Shown here: one piece after another, positions 36,540 through 47,408 of the stretch
Layout: each line of letters begins with the position of its first letter
Position numbering within the stretch: the first letter of the stretch is position 1
Assembly: GCF_001512285.1 (NCBI RefSeq)
Contig: NZ_LNUV01000004.1
Span: 434,001-498,000 of the forward strand
Source: Arthrobacter sp. EpRS71
GTDB lineage: Bacteria; Actinomycetota; Actinomycetes; Actinomycetales; Micrococcaceae
Length of the DNA stretch: 64,000 bases
Direction: 5' to 3'
Translations under genes and position numbers: made by a program
The notes under the pieces: model-generated
Told to the model about the DNA's origin: nothing
The model's database searches: none
The model's input: only the letters and a program-made list of their open reading frames with translations

Positions 36540-38090
36540 GTGCGACGTCGTGACGCCCGCCCGCAGGGCACCGGCACCGCTGGCCCCGCCGGGGCACGCC
36601 ATGGAGAGGATGCCGAAGGCACCCCTCGCCATATGAAGGCGCCCAAAGGCCTGCCACTGTGGTTAAAGATTGTTACTGGCGTTGTGTCCGTAGCGCTGGT
36701 TGCCGGTGTCGCCTTCGCTGCTTTTTGGTTTATCCGGTTGCAGACCAACATCACCAAGGCGCCGTTGAGCGCCGGGGAAACGCGCAACGCTGACGACCCC
36801 TTGGTCAATGACAAGACGGATCGCTTGCAGATCCTGATACTCGGTTCCGATACACGCGACGGGAAAAACGCTGCATACGGCAGCACCGAGGACTCCACGG
36901 GCTATGGTCACTCGGACGTTATGATGTTGCTTGACATTTCTGCGGACAATAAACGCGTCAATGTCCTGAGCTTTCCCAGGGATCTACTGGTGGATGTGCC
37001 GCAGTGTACTGACCGTACCAACAACCAGACGTTCCCTGCCCGCAGCGGCGTGATGATCAACGAAGCCATGGCTGAGGCGGGAATCGGTTGCGCCGTGGAC
37101 ACCGTCAACAAACTTACCGGCCTGCAAATCGACCACTTTATGATGGCCGATTTCAACGCAGTCAAGGAGCTTTCCCACGCTGTGGGCGGAGTTAATGTCT
37201 GCGTCAGTGATCCCGTGTTTGACCCGGATTCCCGCCTCCGCCTGGCCAAGGGTGATTCCCTGGTTGAAGGCGAGCAGGCATTGGCATTCCTGAGGACCAG
37301 GCACGCTTTCGGTGATGGAGGCGACCTCGGGCGCATCAAGGGTCAGCAAGCGTTCCTCTCTTCCCTCACAAGGAAGCTCAAGGATGAAGGAACCCTGGGC
37401 AACCCGCAGAGATTGCTGCAGATCGCGGATGTGGTCACCCAGAATCTGACAGTCGATGAGGGGCTGGCGTCCGTTCCCTCACTGCTCACCATCGGTGGGC
37501 GACTCAAGGACATTGACGTGTCCAAGGTTGCTTTTGTTGCGGTGCCCACTCAAGCTGCCGCGGTTGATCCGAACAGGTTGGAACTCGTCGAGCCCCAGGC
37601 GTCACAGCTGTTTGCCGCACTTCGCGCGGATCTTGACCTCACAACGCCAGGAGCCACGTCCACACCAGCACCCAGTGAAAGCCCGGCCCCGCAGCCCACG
37701 GCTGTGGCACCGGCGTATGACAAGGCGATCCAACCAGTGGCCGTTGCCAACGGCAGCGGCGTGGCCACCAGGGCGCAGGAACTCATGACCGTCATCACCG
37801 GCAACGGATTCGCGCAGGCAGTGTCCTACCTGGCCAACCCCGTGGACCAGACGGTGCTCTACTACGGGCCTGGGTTTGCGGACGTGGCTGCCGACGTAGC
37901 TTCACTGTTCGGTATCCCGGCCGCGCAGGTTCAGGAAGCACCGGGTGTAGCGGGAGTGCAACTTTACGTCGGTACGGACTTTGGAACCGGAACCGCCTAC
38001 GGCGCAGCCTCAGTACCGTCCGATGTGGTTAACCAGACAGCAAATGACGCCGTGTGCCAACAGGTGAATCCCCTGTACATCGACCAGTAA
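36540..38090 (+). CDS. LytR-CpsA-Psr family cell-wall glycopolymer transferase
   Basis: 516 residues. A short basic cytoplasmic tail and one membrane helix (about 40-62) precede the extracellular LCP catalytic domain (LQILILGSDTRDG, VLSFPRDLLVDVPQ, HAVGGVNVCVSDPVFD, LAFLRTRHAFGDGGDLGRIKGQQAFL). A Pro/Thr/Ser linker and a LytR_C domain (about 395-515) follow. LCP enzymes attach teichoic-acid-like or arabinogalactan-like polymers to peptidoglycan. The arginines and aspartates of the pyrophosphate site are present. GTG 36540 has AAAGG about 12 nt upstream. Confidence 0.9.
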   Translation: MRRRDARPQGTGTAGPAGARHGEDAEGTPRHMKAPKGLPLWLKIVTGVVSVALVAGVAFAAFWFIRLQTNITKAPLSAGETRNADDPLVNDKTDRLQILILGSDTRDGKNAAYGSTEDSTGYGHSDVMMLLDISADNKRVNVLSFPRDLLVDVPQCTDRTNNQTFPARSGVMINEAMAEAGIGCAVDTVNKLTGLQIDHFMMADFNAVKELSHAVGGVNVCVSDPVFDPDSRLRLAKGDSLVEGEQALAFLRTRHAFGDGGDLGRIKGQQAFLSSLTRKLKDEGTLGNPQRLLQIADVVTQNLTVDEGLASVPSLLTIGGRLKDIDVSKVAFVAVPTQAAAVDPNRLELVEPQASQLFAALRADLDLTTPGATSTPAPSESPAPQPTAVAPAYDKAIQPVAVANGSGVATRAQELMTVITGNGFAQAVSYLANPVDQTVLYYGPGFADVAADVASLFGIPAAQVQEAPGVAGVQLYVGTDFGTGTAYGAASVPSDVVNQTANDAVCQQVNPLYIDQ

Positions 38091-38118
38091 CGTAGCTTCA
38101 TCTCTTGAGGCGCAAGCT

Positions 38119-38152
38119 AAAGGCCGGGCCAGTTCTCACTGGCCCGGCCTTT
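38119..38152. terminator. Bidirectional terminator between the LCP gene and the M13 peptidase gene
   Basis: Perfect 15-bp inverted repeat AAAGGCCGGGCCAGT with its complement, 4-nt loop TCTC, flanked by A and T runs on both strands. Confidence 0.8.
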
Positions 38153-38165
38153 GCGTTTCCGGAAA

Positions 38166-40118
38166 CTACCAGATGCTGACGCGTTCCCCTGGTTCCATCC
38201 ACATGCCGTCGCCTGCATTGACGGCGAACGCCTTATGGAACGCATCGAGGTTGCGGGCAATGGCGTTGGTGCGGAACTCGTTGGGGGAGTGGGGGTCGGT
38301 AGCAAGCCTCCTGATGGCTTCTTCGGCACGGATCACCTGGCGCCAACCGGCAGCCCACGACATGAAGAACCGTTGGAATCCTGTAAAACCGTCAATGACT
38401 TCCGGCTCGGCTCCGTTCAGGCTGAGGAGGTAGGCCTTGTAGGCAATCGTCAGGCCACCGAGGTCTCCGATATTTTCACCCAGGGTCAGCTTGCCATTGA
38501 CCTTATGGTCCGGCGCCGCATAAGGCGACAAAGCATCGTACTGGGCAACCAACTTCGCAGTCAGTGCCTCGAAGGCCTTCCGGTCGTCCTCTGTCCACCA
38601 GTTGCGAAGTGCGCCGCTGCCATCGAACTGGGACCCTTGGTCGTCGAAGCCATGGCCGATCTCGTGGCCGATCACCGCACCAATGCCACCGTAGTTCACA
38701 GCATCATCAGCATCCGCCGTGAAGAACGGAGGTTGAAGGATAGCCGCAGGGAAGACGATCTCATTGAGCATGGGATGGTAATAGGCGTTGACTGTTTGCG
38801 GTGTCATGAGCCACTTTGTCAGATCAACCGGCTTGCCGATTTCGTCCAGATGCCGGTCCACATCCGCGTCATGGGCGCGCTCTACGTTTCCGAGAAGATC
38901 CGTGGGGTCGATCTCGACGGCGGAGTAGTCGATCCACTTCTCCGGGAAGCCAATCTTTGGCCGGAATGCGTCAAGCTTCTTGAGTGCCTCTTTTTTGGTG
39001 TCCTCGCCCATCCACGCCAAGGAGGAAATGCTCTCCCGGTAGGCTTCGATCAGGTTTGAGACCAGCGTCTCCATCCTTGCCTTATGTCCCGCAGGGAAGT
39101 GGCGATCAACATAGATCTGGCCCACGGCCTCGCCGAGGGCTGCTTCGACTACTGCAACCCCGCGCTTCCACCGCTCTTTGTTCTGTGGCGTACCGCTGAG
39201 CGTGGTGCCGTAGAAGTCGAAGTTCGTGGAGACGAACCCTGATGACAGGTACGGGGCCGCCGAGCTGAGAACGCGGAGTGTCAGCCATTCCTTCCAGGCT
39301 TCCAGCGACTCGGATTCCAGCAAAGCCGCAGCGCCCGCAAAGAAGTCCGGAGTGCTCACCACTATTTCACTCCGCTTTGCTGCGTCTACCCGTGCCGCCT
39401 GGAACCACGTGTCGAGCAGGGGGAAGATTGCCACTGCTTCATCTGCGGTCTTGAGGTTGTAGGTCTTTTGGGGGTCCCGCAGGGTGACGTTGTCCCAGTG
39501 GTGGGACGCCAAGGCGGTTTCCAGTGCGACGATGCGCTGTGCGGAAGCTTGCGCGTCCGCGATGCCCGCGAGGTTGAAAAGCTTTGAAATGTAATCGCCG
39601 TAGGCAGCCACGATGCCCGCGAACTTTTCTTCGCGGTAATAGGACTCGTCCGGCAAGCCCAGGCCCCCCTGCCCGATATACAGGAGGATGCGTTCGGGGT
39701 TGCCGGCGTCCGGGGCAGGGTAGATGGAGAAGAGTCCGGAGACGTCTGAGCGGAACAAACGTCCTATCAAGGCAGCCAGTTCCTCCACAGTGCCCACTGC
39801 CTGAACCTCATCAAGGCGGCTTCGGACGGGGTCCATGCCTTTTGCTTCGGCAGCTTCTTCGTCCATGAAGCTGGCGTAGAGACCGCCGACTTGTTGTTCG
39901 ACGCCGGTGGCGGACTCTCCCTTGGCGGCCGCTTCTTCGATGATCGCCTTGACGGCCAATTCGGCGCCATCCCGCAAGGCTGTGAAGGTACCTTCCAGTG
40001 GCCTGTCGTCGGGGATCGTTGTGCTGTTGAGCCACGCGCCGTTGACGTGCTGATAAAGGTCGTCCTGGGGCCGGACGCTGTGATCGATATTCGAAAGAGA
40101 GATCCCCGATTGTGGCAC
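38166..40118 (-). CDS. M13 family (neprilysin-like) zinc metallopeptidase
   Basis: 650-residue endopeptidase. The zinc motif HEIGH is near residue 480 (VIGHEIGHGFDDQG), the third ligand is in GENIGDLGG near 547, and the substrate-binding NAYYHPMLNEIVFPAAIL lies upstream; all are hallmarks of M13. There is no signal peptide, so it is probably intracellular, like many actinobacterial members. GTG 40118 has AAGGAG 5 nt upstream and is preferred to GTG 40157. Confidence 0.93.
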   Translation of the reverse strand: MPQSGISLSNIDHSVRPQDDLYQHVNGAWLNSTTIPDDRPLEGTFTALRDGAELAVKAIIEEAAAKGESATGVEQQVGGLYASFMDEEAAEAKGMDPVRSRLDEVQAVGTVEELAALIGRLFRSDVSGLFSIYPAPDAGNPERILLYIGQGGLGLPDESYYREEKFAGIVAAYGDYISKLFNLAGIADAQASAQRIVALETALASHHWDNVTLRDPQKTYNLKTADEAVAIFPLLDTWFQAARVDAAKRSEIVVSTPDFFAGAAALLESESLEAWKEWLTLRVLSSAAPYLSSGFVSTNFDFYGTTLSGTPQNKERWKRGVAVVEAALGEAVGQIYVDRHFPAGHKARMETLVSNLIEAYRESISSLAWMGEDTKKEALKKLDAFRPKIGFPEKWIDYSAVEIDPTDLLGNVERAHDADVDRHLDEIGKPVDLTKWLMTPQTVNAYYHPMLNEIVFPAAILQPPFFTADADDAVNYGGIGAVIGHEIGHGFDDQGSQFDGSGALRNWWTEDDRKAFEALTAKLVAQYDALSPYAAPDHKVNGKLTLGENIGDLGGLTIAYKAYLLSLNGAEPEVIDGFTGFQRFFMSWAAGWRQVIRAEEAIRRLATDPHSPNEFRTNAIARNLDAFHKAFAVNAGDGMWMEPGERVSIW

Positions 40119-40220
40119 TGTGGCTCCTTGTGTGGACACTGCAGCCGGCGTTGCCACCGTCGCGGCGTCTGCATAGTGGACGTTGCATGAGGTGTTGCAC
40201 TGTCATCATACGCATCGTGT

Positions 40221-40226
40221 TACTGT
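40221..40226 (+). promoter_or_regulatory. Candidate -10 box before the leuA leader peptide
   Basis: TACTGT is followed by 6 nt and the GTG of the leader peptide at 40233, the same geometry as at leuS. TTGCAC (40195-40200) is a possible but distant -35. Confidence 0.45.
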
Positions 40227-40232
40227 GAATTT

Positions 40233-40277
40233 GTGCGTACGGCGATGCTTCTTCTTAGCTGCCGCGGCGAGGCCTGA
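40233..40277 (+). CDS. Leucine leader peptide of leuA
   Basis: Fourteen codons from GTG to TGA encoding MRTAMLLLSCRGEA, with three consecutive CTT leucine codons. It overlaps the left arm of the LEU-element hairpin, so a ribosome paused at the leucine codons would change that fold. The LLLS core is shared with the leuS leader. Confidence 0.65.
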   Translation: MRTAMLLLSCRGEA

Positions 40278-40338
40278 AAGCTATCTAAAGCTGGGCCATC
40301 CTCGCCGCGGAGTTCCGTTGTGTCCGGCTAAGCTTTCA
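40262..40338 (+). promoter_or_regulatory. LEU-element pseudoknot upstream of leuA
   Basis: Perfect 11-bp stem CCGCGGCGAGG/CCTCGCCGCGG (40262-40272 with 40300-40310). Loop bases TGAAAGCT (40275-40282) are complementary to AGCTTTCA (40331-40338) downstream, giving an H-type pseudoknot. This matches the LEU element predicted upstream of leuA in most actinobacteria. No terminator is visible, so control of translation or RNA stability is likely. Confidence 0.8.
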
Positions 40339-40343
40339 TTTAG

Positions 40344-42107
<1,764 letters not shown>

Positions 42108-42114
42108 GCACCCG

Positions 42115-42148
42115 CCGTGTGGTGACGGGAATTCCCGTCACCACACGG
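42115..42148 (+). terminator. Hairpin terminator after leuA
   Basis: 34-bp perfect palindrome (15-bp arms CCGTGTGGTGACGGG and complement, central AATT) starting 8 bases after the leuA stop. Confidence 0.7.
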
Positions 42149-42192
42149 TCCGGCGAACACAGCCGGACCCCGGCATAGTGCGAAGATTAGTT

Positions 42193-42945
42193 GTGGCCAA
42201 TCCGTCGTTTGCAGCACGCTCCTATCGGGACGATGCCGTGGTGCTCCGCACCCATAAGTTGGGTGAGGCGGATCGAATCATCACGTTGCTGACCAAGCAC
42301 CACGGGCAGGTTCGTGCCGTTGCCAAGGGCGTCCGTAGGACCAGCAGCCGCTTCGGAGCCCGTCTGGAACCGTTTATGGTGGCGGATCTGCAACTTGTTC
42401 AAGGCCGGACCTTGGACATCGTGACCCAGGCTGTGGCAAAGGGGGCGTACGGAAGCAGCATCGCCGCCGATTATGGGCGCTTTACCGTGGCCGCAGCCAT
42501 GACCGAGACTGCCGAGAAGCTCACGGATGCCGATACTGAGTCAGGGACCGCACACTACAATCTCCTGGTTGGGGCTCTGGCTGCACTGAGCCGTTCGGAC
42601 CATCCACCGGAACTCATTCTCGATTCTTATCTATTGCGGGCGTTAGCCACCGGTGGCTGGGCGCCAAGCTTCACCGATTGTGCACGTTGTGGCCGTCCCG
42701 GTCCTCACACGGCATTCGCCGCTCCCGTAGGCGGCATGGTGTGCGGCGACTGCAGGCCTCCGGGTTCGCCGGCGCCGGCGCCGGAGACTGTGGTGCTGCT
42801 CGGTGCCCTGCTGACCGGTACATGGAGCGTCGCCGATGCTTCAGACCCGCGGCATAGGCGGGAGGCCGCCGGCTTGGTGGCAAGCTACCTTCAATGGCAC
42901 CTTGAACGGGCCTTGAAATCACTCAAACACGTGGAGCGAAGCTGA
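42193..42945 (+). CDS. recO: DNA repair protein RecO
   Basis: 250-residue RecFOR-pathway mediator that anneals DNA and helps load RecA. An N-terminal OB fold ([26 protein letters not shown]) and helical C-terminal part with a zinc site of four cysteines (CARCG and CGDC) are present. GTG 42193 fits the usual family start ([12 protein letters not shown]). GTG 42178 would add five residues, and neither has a clear ribosome site. uppS follows after two bases; recO-uppS linkage is common in actinobacteria. Confidence 0.92.
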   Translation: MANPSFAARSYRDDAVVLRTHKLGEADRIITLLTKHHGQVRAVAKGVRRTSSRFGARLEPFMVADLQLVQGRTLDIVTQAVAKGAYGSSIAADYGRFTVAAAMTETAEKLTDADTESGTAHYNLLVGALAALSRSDHPPELILDSYLLRALATGGWAPSFTDCARCGRPGPHTAFAAPVGGMVCGDCRPPGSPAPAPETVVLLGALLTGTWSVADASDPRHRREAAGLVASYLQWHLERALKSLKHVERS

Positions 42946-42947
42946 CA

Positions 42948-43772
42948 GTGGTACTTGGAAAGCAAAGTAAGTCAATCGTCGCAAGGACCACTCCCGTGGT
43001 GGCCCCTTACGGACACCCTTCCGGGGCGGTACCGCCAAGCATTCCACGGGAGCTCATCCCGCAGCATGTGGCGATAGTCATGGACGGCAACGGTCGGTGG
43101 GCCAATCAGCGTGGCCTCCCGCGGATAGAGGGGCACAAGGCGGGGGAGCCAGCCCTCCTGGACGTCATGGCCGGGGCTATCGAGCTGGGAATCAAGTACG
43201 TCAGCGTCTATGCGTTCTCCACCGAAAACTGGCGCAGGTCGCCCGAAGAAGTTCGATTCCTGATGGGATTTAACAAGGATGTACTACGCCGCCAGCGCAA
43301 CCAGCTGGATGAGTGGGGTGTCCGGATCCGCTGGGCCGGCCGCCGCCCCCGCCTGTGGGGATCGGTGATCAAGGAACTGGAAGAGGCCGAGGAATATACC
43401 CGCGCCAATGACACCTGCACTTTGACCATGTGTGTTAATTACGGCGGCCGCGCGGAAATTGCCGACGCCGTCTCAGCCATCGCGCACGATGTCGCCGCCG
43501 GCCGGCTTAAGCCAGGCTCGGTCTCGGAGAAGACGATTCAAAAATATCTGGATGAGCCGGACCTTCCCGATGTGGATCTTTTTCTCCGCAGCTCGGGGGA
43601 GCAGAGGTTGTCCAACTTCCTCTTGTGGCAATCCGCCTATGCGGAGTTCGTCTTCATGGACACGTTGTGGCCGGACGTGGACCGGCGGACCCTTTGGGAC
43701 GCCGTCGAGATTTATGCACAACGCGACCGTCGCTACGGAGGAGCCGTTGATGCGGCACCGGCAGCTAAGTAG
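42948..43772 (+). CDS. uppS: Isoprenyl transferase (undecaprenyl/polyprenyl diphosphate synthase, cis-type)
   Basis: 274-residue cis-prenyltransferase that makes the polyprenyl carrier for cell-wall precursors. The catalytic Asp46 is in [31 protein letters not shown] and the C-terminal [25 protein letters not shown] motif are all present. The first 35 residues are an unconserved extension. The exact chain length cannot be read from sequence. Confidence 0.95.
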   Translation: MVLGKQSKSIVARTTPVVAPYGHPSGAVPPSIPRELIPQHVAIVMDGNGRWANQRGLPRIEGHKAGEPALLDVMAGAIELGIKYVSVYAFSTENWRRSPEEVRFLMGFNKDVLRRQRNQLDEWGVRIRWAGRRPRLWGSVIKELEEAEEYTRANDTCTLTMCVNYGGRAEIADAVSAIAHDVAAGRLKPGSVSEKTIQKYLDEPDLPDVDLFLRSSGEQRLSNFLLWQSAYAEFVFMDTLWPDVDRRTLWDAVEIYAQRDRRYGGAVDAAPAAK

Positions 43773-43805
43773 CATGCGTCGGCTAAATAGAACGCGCTTG
43801 CTAAA

Positions 43806-44879
43806 TCAGTAGGGATAGGCCGCCAGCCATACAGCTACGTCACGATAGGCCTGTTGGCGGACGGTCCGCCTTGAGAGAAAAACATCGTGCAGGGCACCGG
43901 GATAGCGGAACACGGCAGTCCGCCGTGCAAGGCCAAGGGCCCTTCGTGCGGTTTCTTCGACGTCAATAACCGCATCAGCGCGCATCAGGTCAGCAGTCCA
44001 TTCGGCCTGGATCCGGGTCCGCCCGGACAGGAGGACCAGCACGGGAGCATCGATGGTGAGCTTGCGTTCCACTGCTGCGTGGCCCGCCAGAACCGCTTTT
44101 GTCCATCCGGCCCGGATGGGAAAAGAAGCCCGCGGCCGCCACACGGGATCGAGGATCCATTCGCCATGTCCTTCATTGCTGACGCTTTCCCAGTACGCCG
44201 GCATTTCCGGGAATCTGAATGGACGCTTCGGATCGGTCCGTGCGAAGGGTTCCACCAGATGCATGGCAATGCTTCGGACCAGACTGCTTCCCTGGAGTTC
44301 AAGCCACGGCGAATTCAGCACCAAGGTACCCACCCGGCCGGGATGACGATCGGCCCACAAAGCCGCGATCAAACCGCCCAGGGAGTGGGCGAGCATGTGG
44401 ATAGTGGGCGGAGTGGCGTTTCTGGTTCTTAGTGCGATGTCTTGTTCGATCTCACGGATGGCCGCGGCGAGGTCTTCGTCGTAAACACCGAGATCCGACG
44501 TATAGCCGGGGGTCTGCCCCGGCAACAAGCTGCGGCCGAACTTCCGCAGGTCCAAGGCATAGAAATGAAAGCCCGACGCCGTCAGGTACTCGGCCAGTTC
44601 AGTTTGCAGGAAGTAGTCAGCCCACCCGTGCAAGTAGAGAACTACTCTCGGCGCACCCCCGGGGTCTGCTGGTGCGGGGCGGCGCGTGCGCTTGGTAAAG
44701 GACACGAGAAAATCCAGCACGCCTTGTGGAGACGGATGGGCAGCTGGCGGTGCATGCCGGATGAGGGTGGCTTTGACCGGCCCCTCTTCATCGGCCTTAA
44801 GAGGCAGATCCATGCACTCGTAACCGTGGCCGAGAACGTCGGGTTGCCAGAGTGAAACCGACTCCTCCGTGGTGGTCAT
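43806..44879 (-). CDS. Alpha/beta hydrolase, serine aminopeptidase S33/lysophospholipase-like (copy 2)
   Basis: 357 residues. VLYLHGWADYFLQTELAEYL gives the oxyanion region, and the nucleophile elbow is MLAHSLGGLIAAL (Ser near 168). Late ALHDVFLSRRTVRQQAY gives the catalytic His. It is a paralogue of the preceding gene, with the same HGWxDYFxxTELA block and the same LHDVFLS ending. ATG 44879 overlaps that gene's stop (ATGA) and has AAGGAG upstream; the pair is cotranscribed. The substrate is unknown, perhaps monoacylglycerol- or lysophospholipid-like esters. Confidence 0.85.
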   Translation of the reverse strand: MTTTEESVSLWQPDVLGHGYECMDLPLKADEEGPVKATLIRHAPPAAHPSPQGVLDFLVSFTKRTRRPAPADPGGAPRVVLYLHGWADYFLQTELAEYLTASGFHFYALDLRKFGRSLLPGQTPGYTSDLGVYDEDLAAAIREIEQDIALRTRNATPPTIHMLAHSLGGLIAALWADRHPGRVGTLVLNSPWLELQGSSLVRSIAMHLVEPFARTDPKRPFRFPEMPAYWESVSNEGHGEWILDPVWRPRASFPIRAGWTKAVLAGHAAVERKLTIDAPVLVLLSGRTRIQAEWTADLMRADAVIDVEETARRALGLARRTAVFRYPGALHDVFLSRRTVRQQAYRDVAVWLAAYPY

Positions 44880-45901
44880 GCTTCTCCTTCCCGCCAATGC
44901 TCAGGCTCGTTGTTATCCATGAATCCGTTGACCCACCGCGCAAGGCGCGCATAGGCGTCTCTCCGCACGGCTGGAGCCGAAAGGAAGACATCGTGGAGGG
45001 CGCCGTCGATGCGTTCCAAGGTAACTGTCCGCCCCAAAGCCATAGCTCGCAAGGCGATGACACTGACGTCCAGCACGGCATCCGAACGGCGCATCGATTC
45101 CTGCCACACCATTCCATTGGCGCTGGTGGTAGAGGTCAGTACAAGGACCGGCATCTCCAGCTTCAGGCCGCGGGCCACTTGTGAATGGCCGGCAAAGACG
45201 GCACTGAGCCAGCCAGCGCGGACAGGGAACGCAAGCGGAGGCCGATAGTTCTCATCCAGAGTCCATTCCCCTTCGGCTGTGCTGCTGATGCTGCGGAAGT
45301 AGAAGCCACGTTCCGGCAACCTGAGGACAGTCTCGGGCCGGATTCTTGCGATGGGGGACACCATGGCTTGCGCGGCGCGCCGCACCAGTGAACTGCCGTG
45401 CATCTCCAGCCACGGGCTGTCGAGAACCAGGTATTGGACGTCCTTTGGATGACGGCTGGCCCACAGCGCGGCCACCAACCCGCCGGTTGAATGGCCCATG
45501 AGCGTCAGGCTCCCCTTCGGGGAGGCATCACGATCGAGATGGATGATGTCGATGGCCTCTTGAATCTCGGCGTCGTAGTCGGTCAGGTTCGCCACATAGC
45601 CGCCGGGCGTATTGGAACGGAGGCTCCGGCCGTGGTTGTGCATATCCAAGGCATAAAAGTCGTAGCCTTGCTCTGCCCAGAAGTCGGCCAGTTCGGTGTT
45701 GAAGAAGTAGTCGCTCCAACCGTGCAGGAAGAGAATGGCGCCGTGACGCTTCGGCGGCGACTGGTCGCCGTCGTTGCTCTGCCTCTCGGAGCGGACACCG
45801 TGCCGGATCAAGGTGGCGTGCCTGATCACTCCATCCGGTCCTGTGGCGTCAACGCCGCAGGATTGGAAGTCGGGTCCAAGGATGTCAGCGGTCCACTCCA
45901 T
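44876..45901 (-). CDS. Alpha/beta hydrolase, serine aminopeptidase S33/lysophospholipase-like (copy 1)
   Basis: 341 residues with LFLHGWSDYFFNTELADF, the nucleophile elbow LMGHSTGGLVAAL (Ser near 136) and the C-terminal DGALHDVFLSAPAVRR. It shares this layout with the gene that follows it and so probably arose by tandem duplication. Its ATG has no ribosome site but a TAAGCT box lies 6 nt upstream, so the operon is probably leaderless. No signal peptide. Confidence 0.85.
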   Translation of the reverse strand: MEWTADILGPDFQSCGVDATGPDGVIRHATLIRHGVRSERQSNDGDQSPPKRHGAILFLHGWSDYFFNTELADFWAEQGYDFYALDMHNHGRSLRSNTPGGYVANLTDYDAEIQEAIDIIHLDRDASPKGSLTLMGHSTGGLVAALWASRHPKDVQYLVLDSPWLEMHGSSLVRRAAQAMVSPIARIRPETVLRLPERGFYFRSISSTAEGEWTLDENYRPPLAFPVRAGWLSAVFAGHSQVARGLKLEMPVLVLTSTTSANGMVWQESMRRSDAVLDVSVIALRAMALGRTVTLERIDGALHDVFLSAPAVRRDAYARLARWVNGFMDNNEPEHWREGEA

Positions 45902-46255
45902 GGGTTCAGCTTAGACACTGGCAGCGGCGTGGCGGCCCGCAGCCCTCCCGGTGAACAGACAAACTCCAGGCAAGGTTCCTTCCAACGCCCGATATCCGTG
46001 GATGCCACCACCTCCGAGAGGCGGGTGGCCATCAGGGGTCCATGCCGAGGGTCCGTCAACCGGTGCGGGTGAGCTTGTTCTTGCGCGTCGCAAGAACAGC
46101 AGGCGTTGAAGCCTGCAGGAAATCGACGCCCTGGTCCACAGCGACCTTGTGGTTCCCATGATGTACGTCACGATTCTTCATCGGCATGCCTACATGCCAG
46201 CTGCAGCCAAGGTCACGGGTTTGGTGAGTTGTCGGTAACCGGGAAAACTAGGACC
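45902..46255. other. Intergenic region between the hydrolase pair and pyrD
   Basis: 354 bases between divergent genes. An imperfect hairpin lies near 46000-46032 (CCACC/GGTGG arms). A perfect 9-bp hairpin GTTCTTGCG/CGCAAGAAC, 3-nt loop, lies at 46077-46097. The pyrD frame is open back to 46106 but that stretch does not look coding. No known pyrimidine-responsive motif was recognised. Confidence 0.5.
45908..45913 (-). promoter_or_regulatory. Candidate -10 box of a leaderless promoter for the hydrolase pair
   Basis: TAAGCT on the minus strand, 6 nt before the ATG at 45901. Confidence 0.45.
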
Positions 46256-47335
46256 ATGCGTGTTTACCCCACATTCTTCAAGTTGGCCTTCTCCTGGATG
46301 GATGCCGAGAAGGCCCACAAGATCGGCTTCCAAGGAATCCGGGCGGCCCACCGTTCCGGCGCCGGGAGGATCCTCGCCAGGATCACGGCTCCTGATGCTT
46401 CTCTTCGCACGGAGGCTCTGGGGCTTGTCTTTCCCTCACCCTTCGGCTTGGCGGCAGGCTTCGATAAGGAAGGGCACGGCATCGAAGCGCTGTCCGAGCT
46501 CGGATTCGGGCATGTGGAAGTCGGGACCATCACCGGCCAAGCGCAGCCGGGAAATGACAAGCCGCGCCTTTTCCGCTTGATTGAGGACAAGGCGGTTATC
46601 AACCGCATGGGTTTCAATAACGACGGCGCCGCAGCAGTCGCGCCGAGACTCAAGTCAGCACGGGCTGCCTTGCAGCGGCTGCACCCGGACGTCCGGCCGA
46701 TCATCGGGGTCAATATCGGCAAGACCAAAGTGGTTGAGCTCGATGATGCTACCGAGGATTACTTGGTCAGTGCCCGCAGCCTGGCGCCGGCGGCCGACTA
46801 CCTGGTGGTCAACGTCAGCTCGCCCAATACCCCTGGGCTTCGTTTGTTGCAGAACGTGGAAAGCCTGCGGCCCCTGCTCCGGTCCGTTGGCGACGCGGCC
46901 GATGAAGCCGCCGGGCGGCACGTTCCCCTGCTGGTCAAGATTGCGCCCGACCTCTCCGATGAGGATGTCGACGACGTCGCACGGCTTGCGTTGGACCTGA
47001 AACTTGACGGCATCATCGCTACCAACACCACGATTACCCGTGACGGGCTCGTTTCGGACGCAGCAAAAGTGGCGTCTCTTGGCGCCGGCGGCTTGTCCGG
47101 TGCGCCCCTCAAGCAGCGGTCCTTGGAGGTTCTGCGCAGGCTCAAGGACTCGGTAGGGGACCAGCTTGTCCTTATTGCGGTGGGTGGTGTTGAGACCCCG
47201 CGGGACGTTCAGGATCGCTTGGATGCCGGGGCCACGTTGGTGCAGGGTTACACGGCATTCCTCTACGAAGGCCCTTTCTGGGCGTCCCGGATCAACAAGG
47301 GTCTCGTGAAGCTTCGCAAGCAGGCATCCCGCTAA
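46256..47335 (+). CDS. pyrD: Dihydroorotate dehydrogenase (quinone), class 2
   Basis: 359-residue FMN enzyme that oxidises dihydroorotate with menaquinone at the membrane. The N-terminal helix region MRVYPTFFKLAFSWMD is the class 2 membrane-contact part. GFDKEGHGIEALSELGFGHVEVGTIT, NRMGFNND and the catalytic Ser in VNVSSPNTPGLR follow, then IAVGGVETPRDV for FMN phosphate. ATG 46256 is preferred because conservation begins there, although AGGA is very close. It stands alone, far from the pyr genes at the window start. Confidence 0.95.
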   Translation: MRVYPTFFKLAFSWMDAEKAHKIGFQGIRAAHRSGAGRILARITAPDASLRTEALGLVFPSPFGLAAGFDKEGHGIEALSELGFGHVEVGTITGQAQPGNDKPRLFRLIEDKAVINRMGFNNDGAAAVAPRLKSARAALQRLHPDVRPIIGVNIGKTKVVELDDATEDYLVSARSLAPAADYLVVNVSSPNTPGLRLLQNVESLRPLLRSVGDAADEAAGRHVPLLVKIAPDLSDEDVDDVARLALDLKLDGIIATNTTITRDGLVSDAAKVASLGAGGLSGAPLKQRSLEVLRRLKDSVGDQLVLIAVGGVETPRDVQDRLDAGATLVQGYTAFLYEGPFWASRINKGLVKLRKQASR

Positions 47336-47349
47336 GGCCGGCCTTAACG

Positions 47350-47384
47350 AGAGAGACCCCGGACCAGCGGTCCGGGGTCTCTCT
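47350..47384. terminator. Bidirectional terminator between pyrD and the DUF3043 gene
   Basis: 16-bp stem AGAGAGACCCCGGACC with complement, 3-nt loop, followed by TT. Confidence 0.75.
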
Positions 47385-47408
47385 TAATGGCATAAGGGAC
47401 TGTAACGC

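Noticed and set aside
46106..46255. N-terminal extension of pyrD by 50 codons
   Set aside because: The frame is open but the translation is Cys/His/Pro-rich and unlike dihydroorotate dehydrogenase, which starts at MRVYPTFF.
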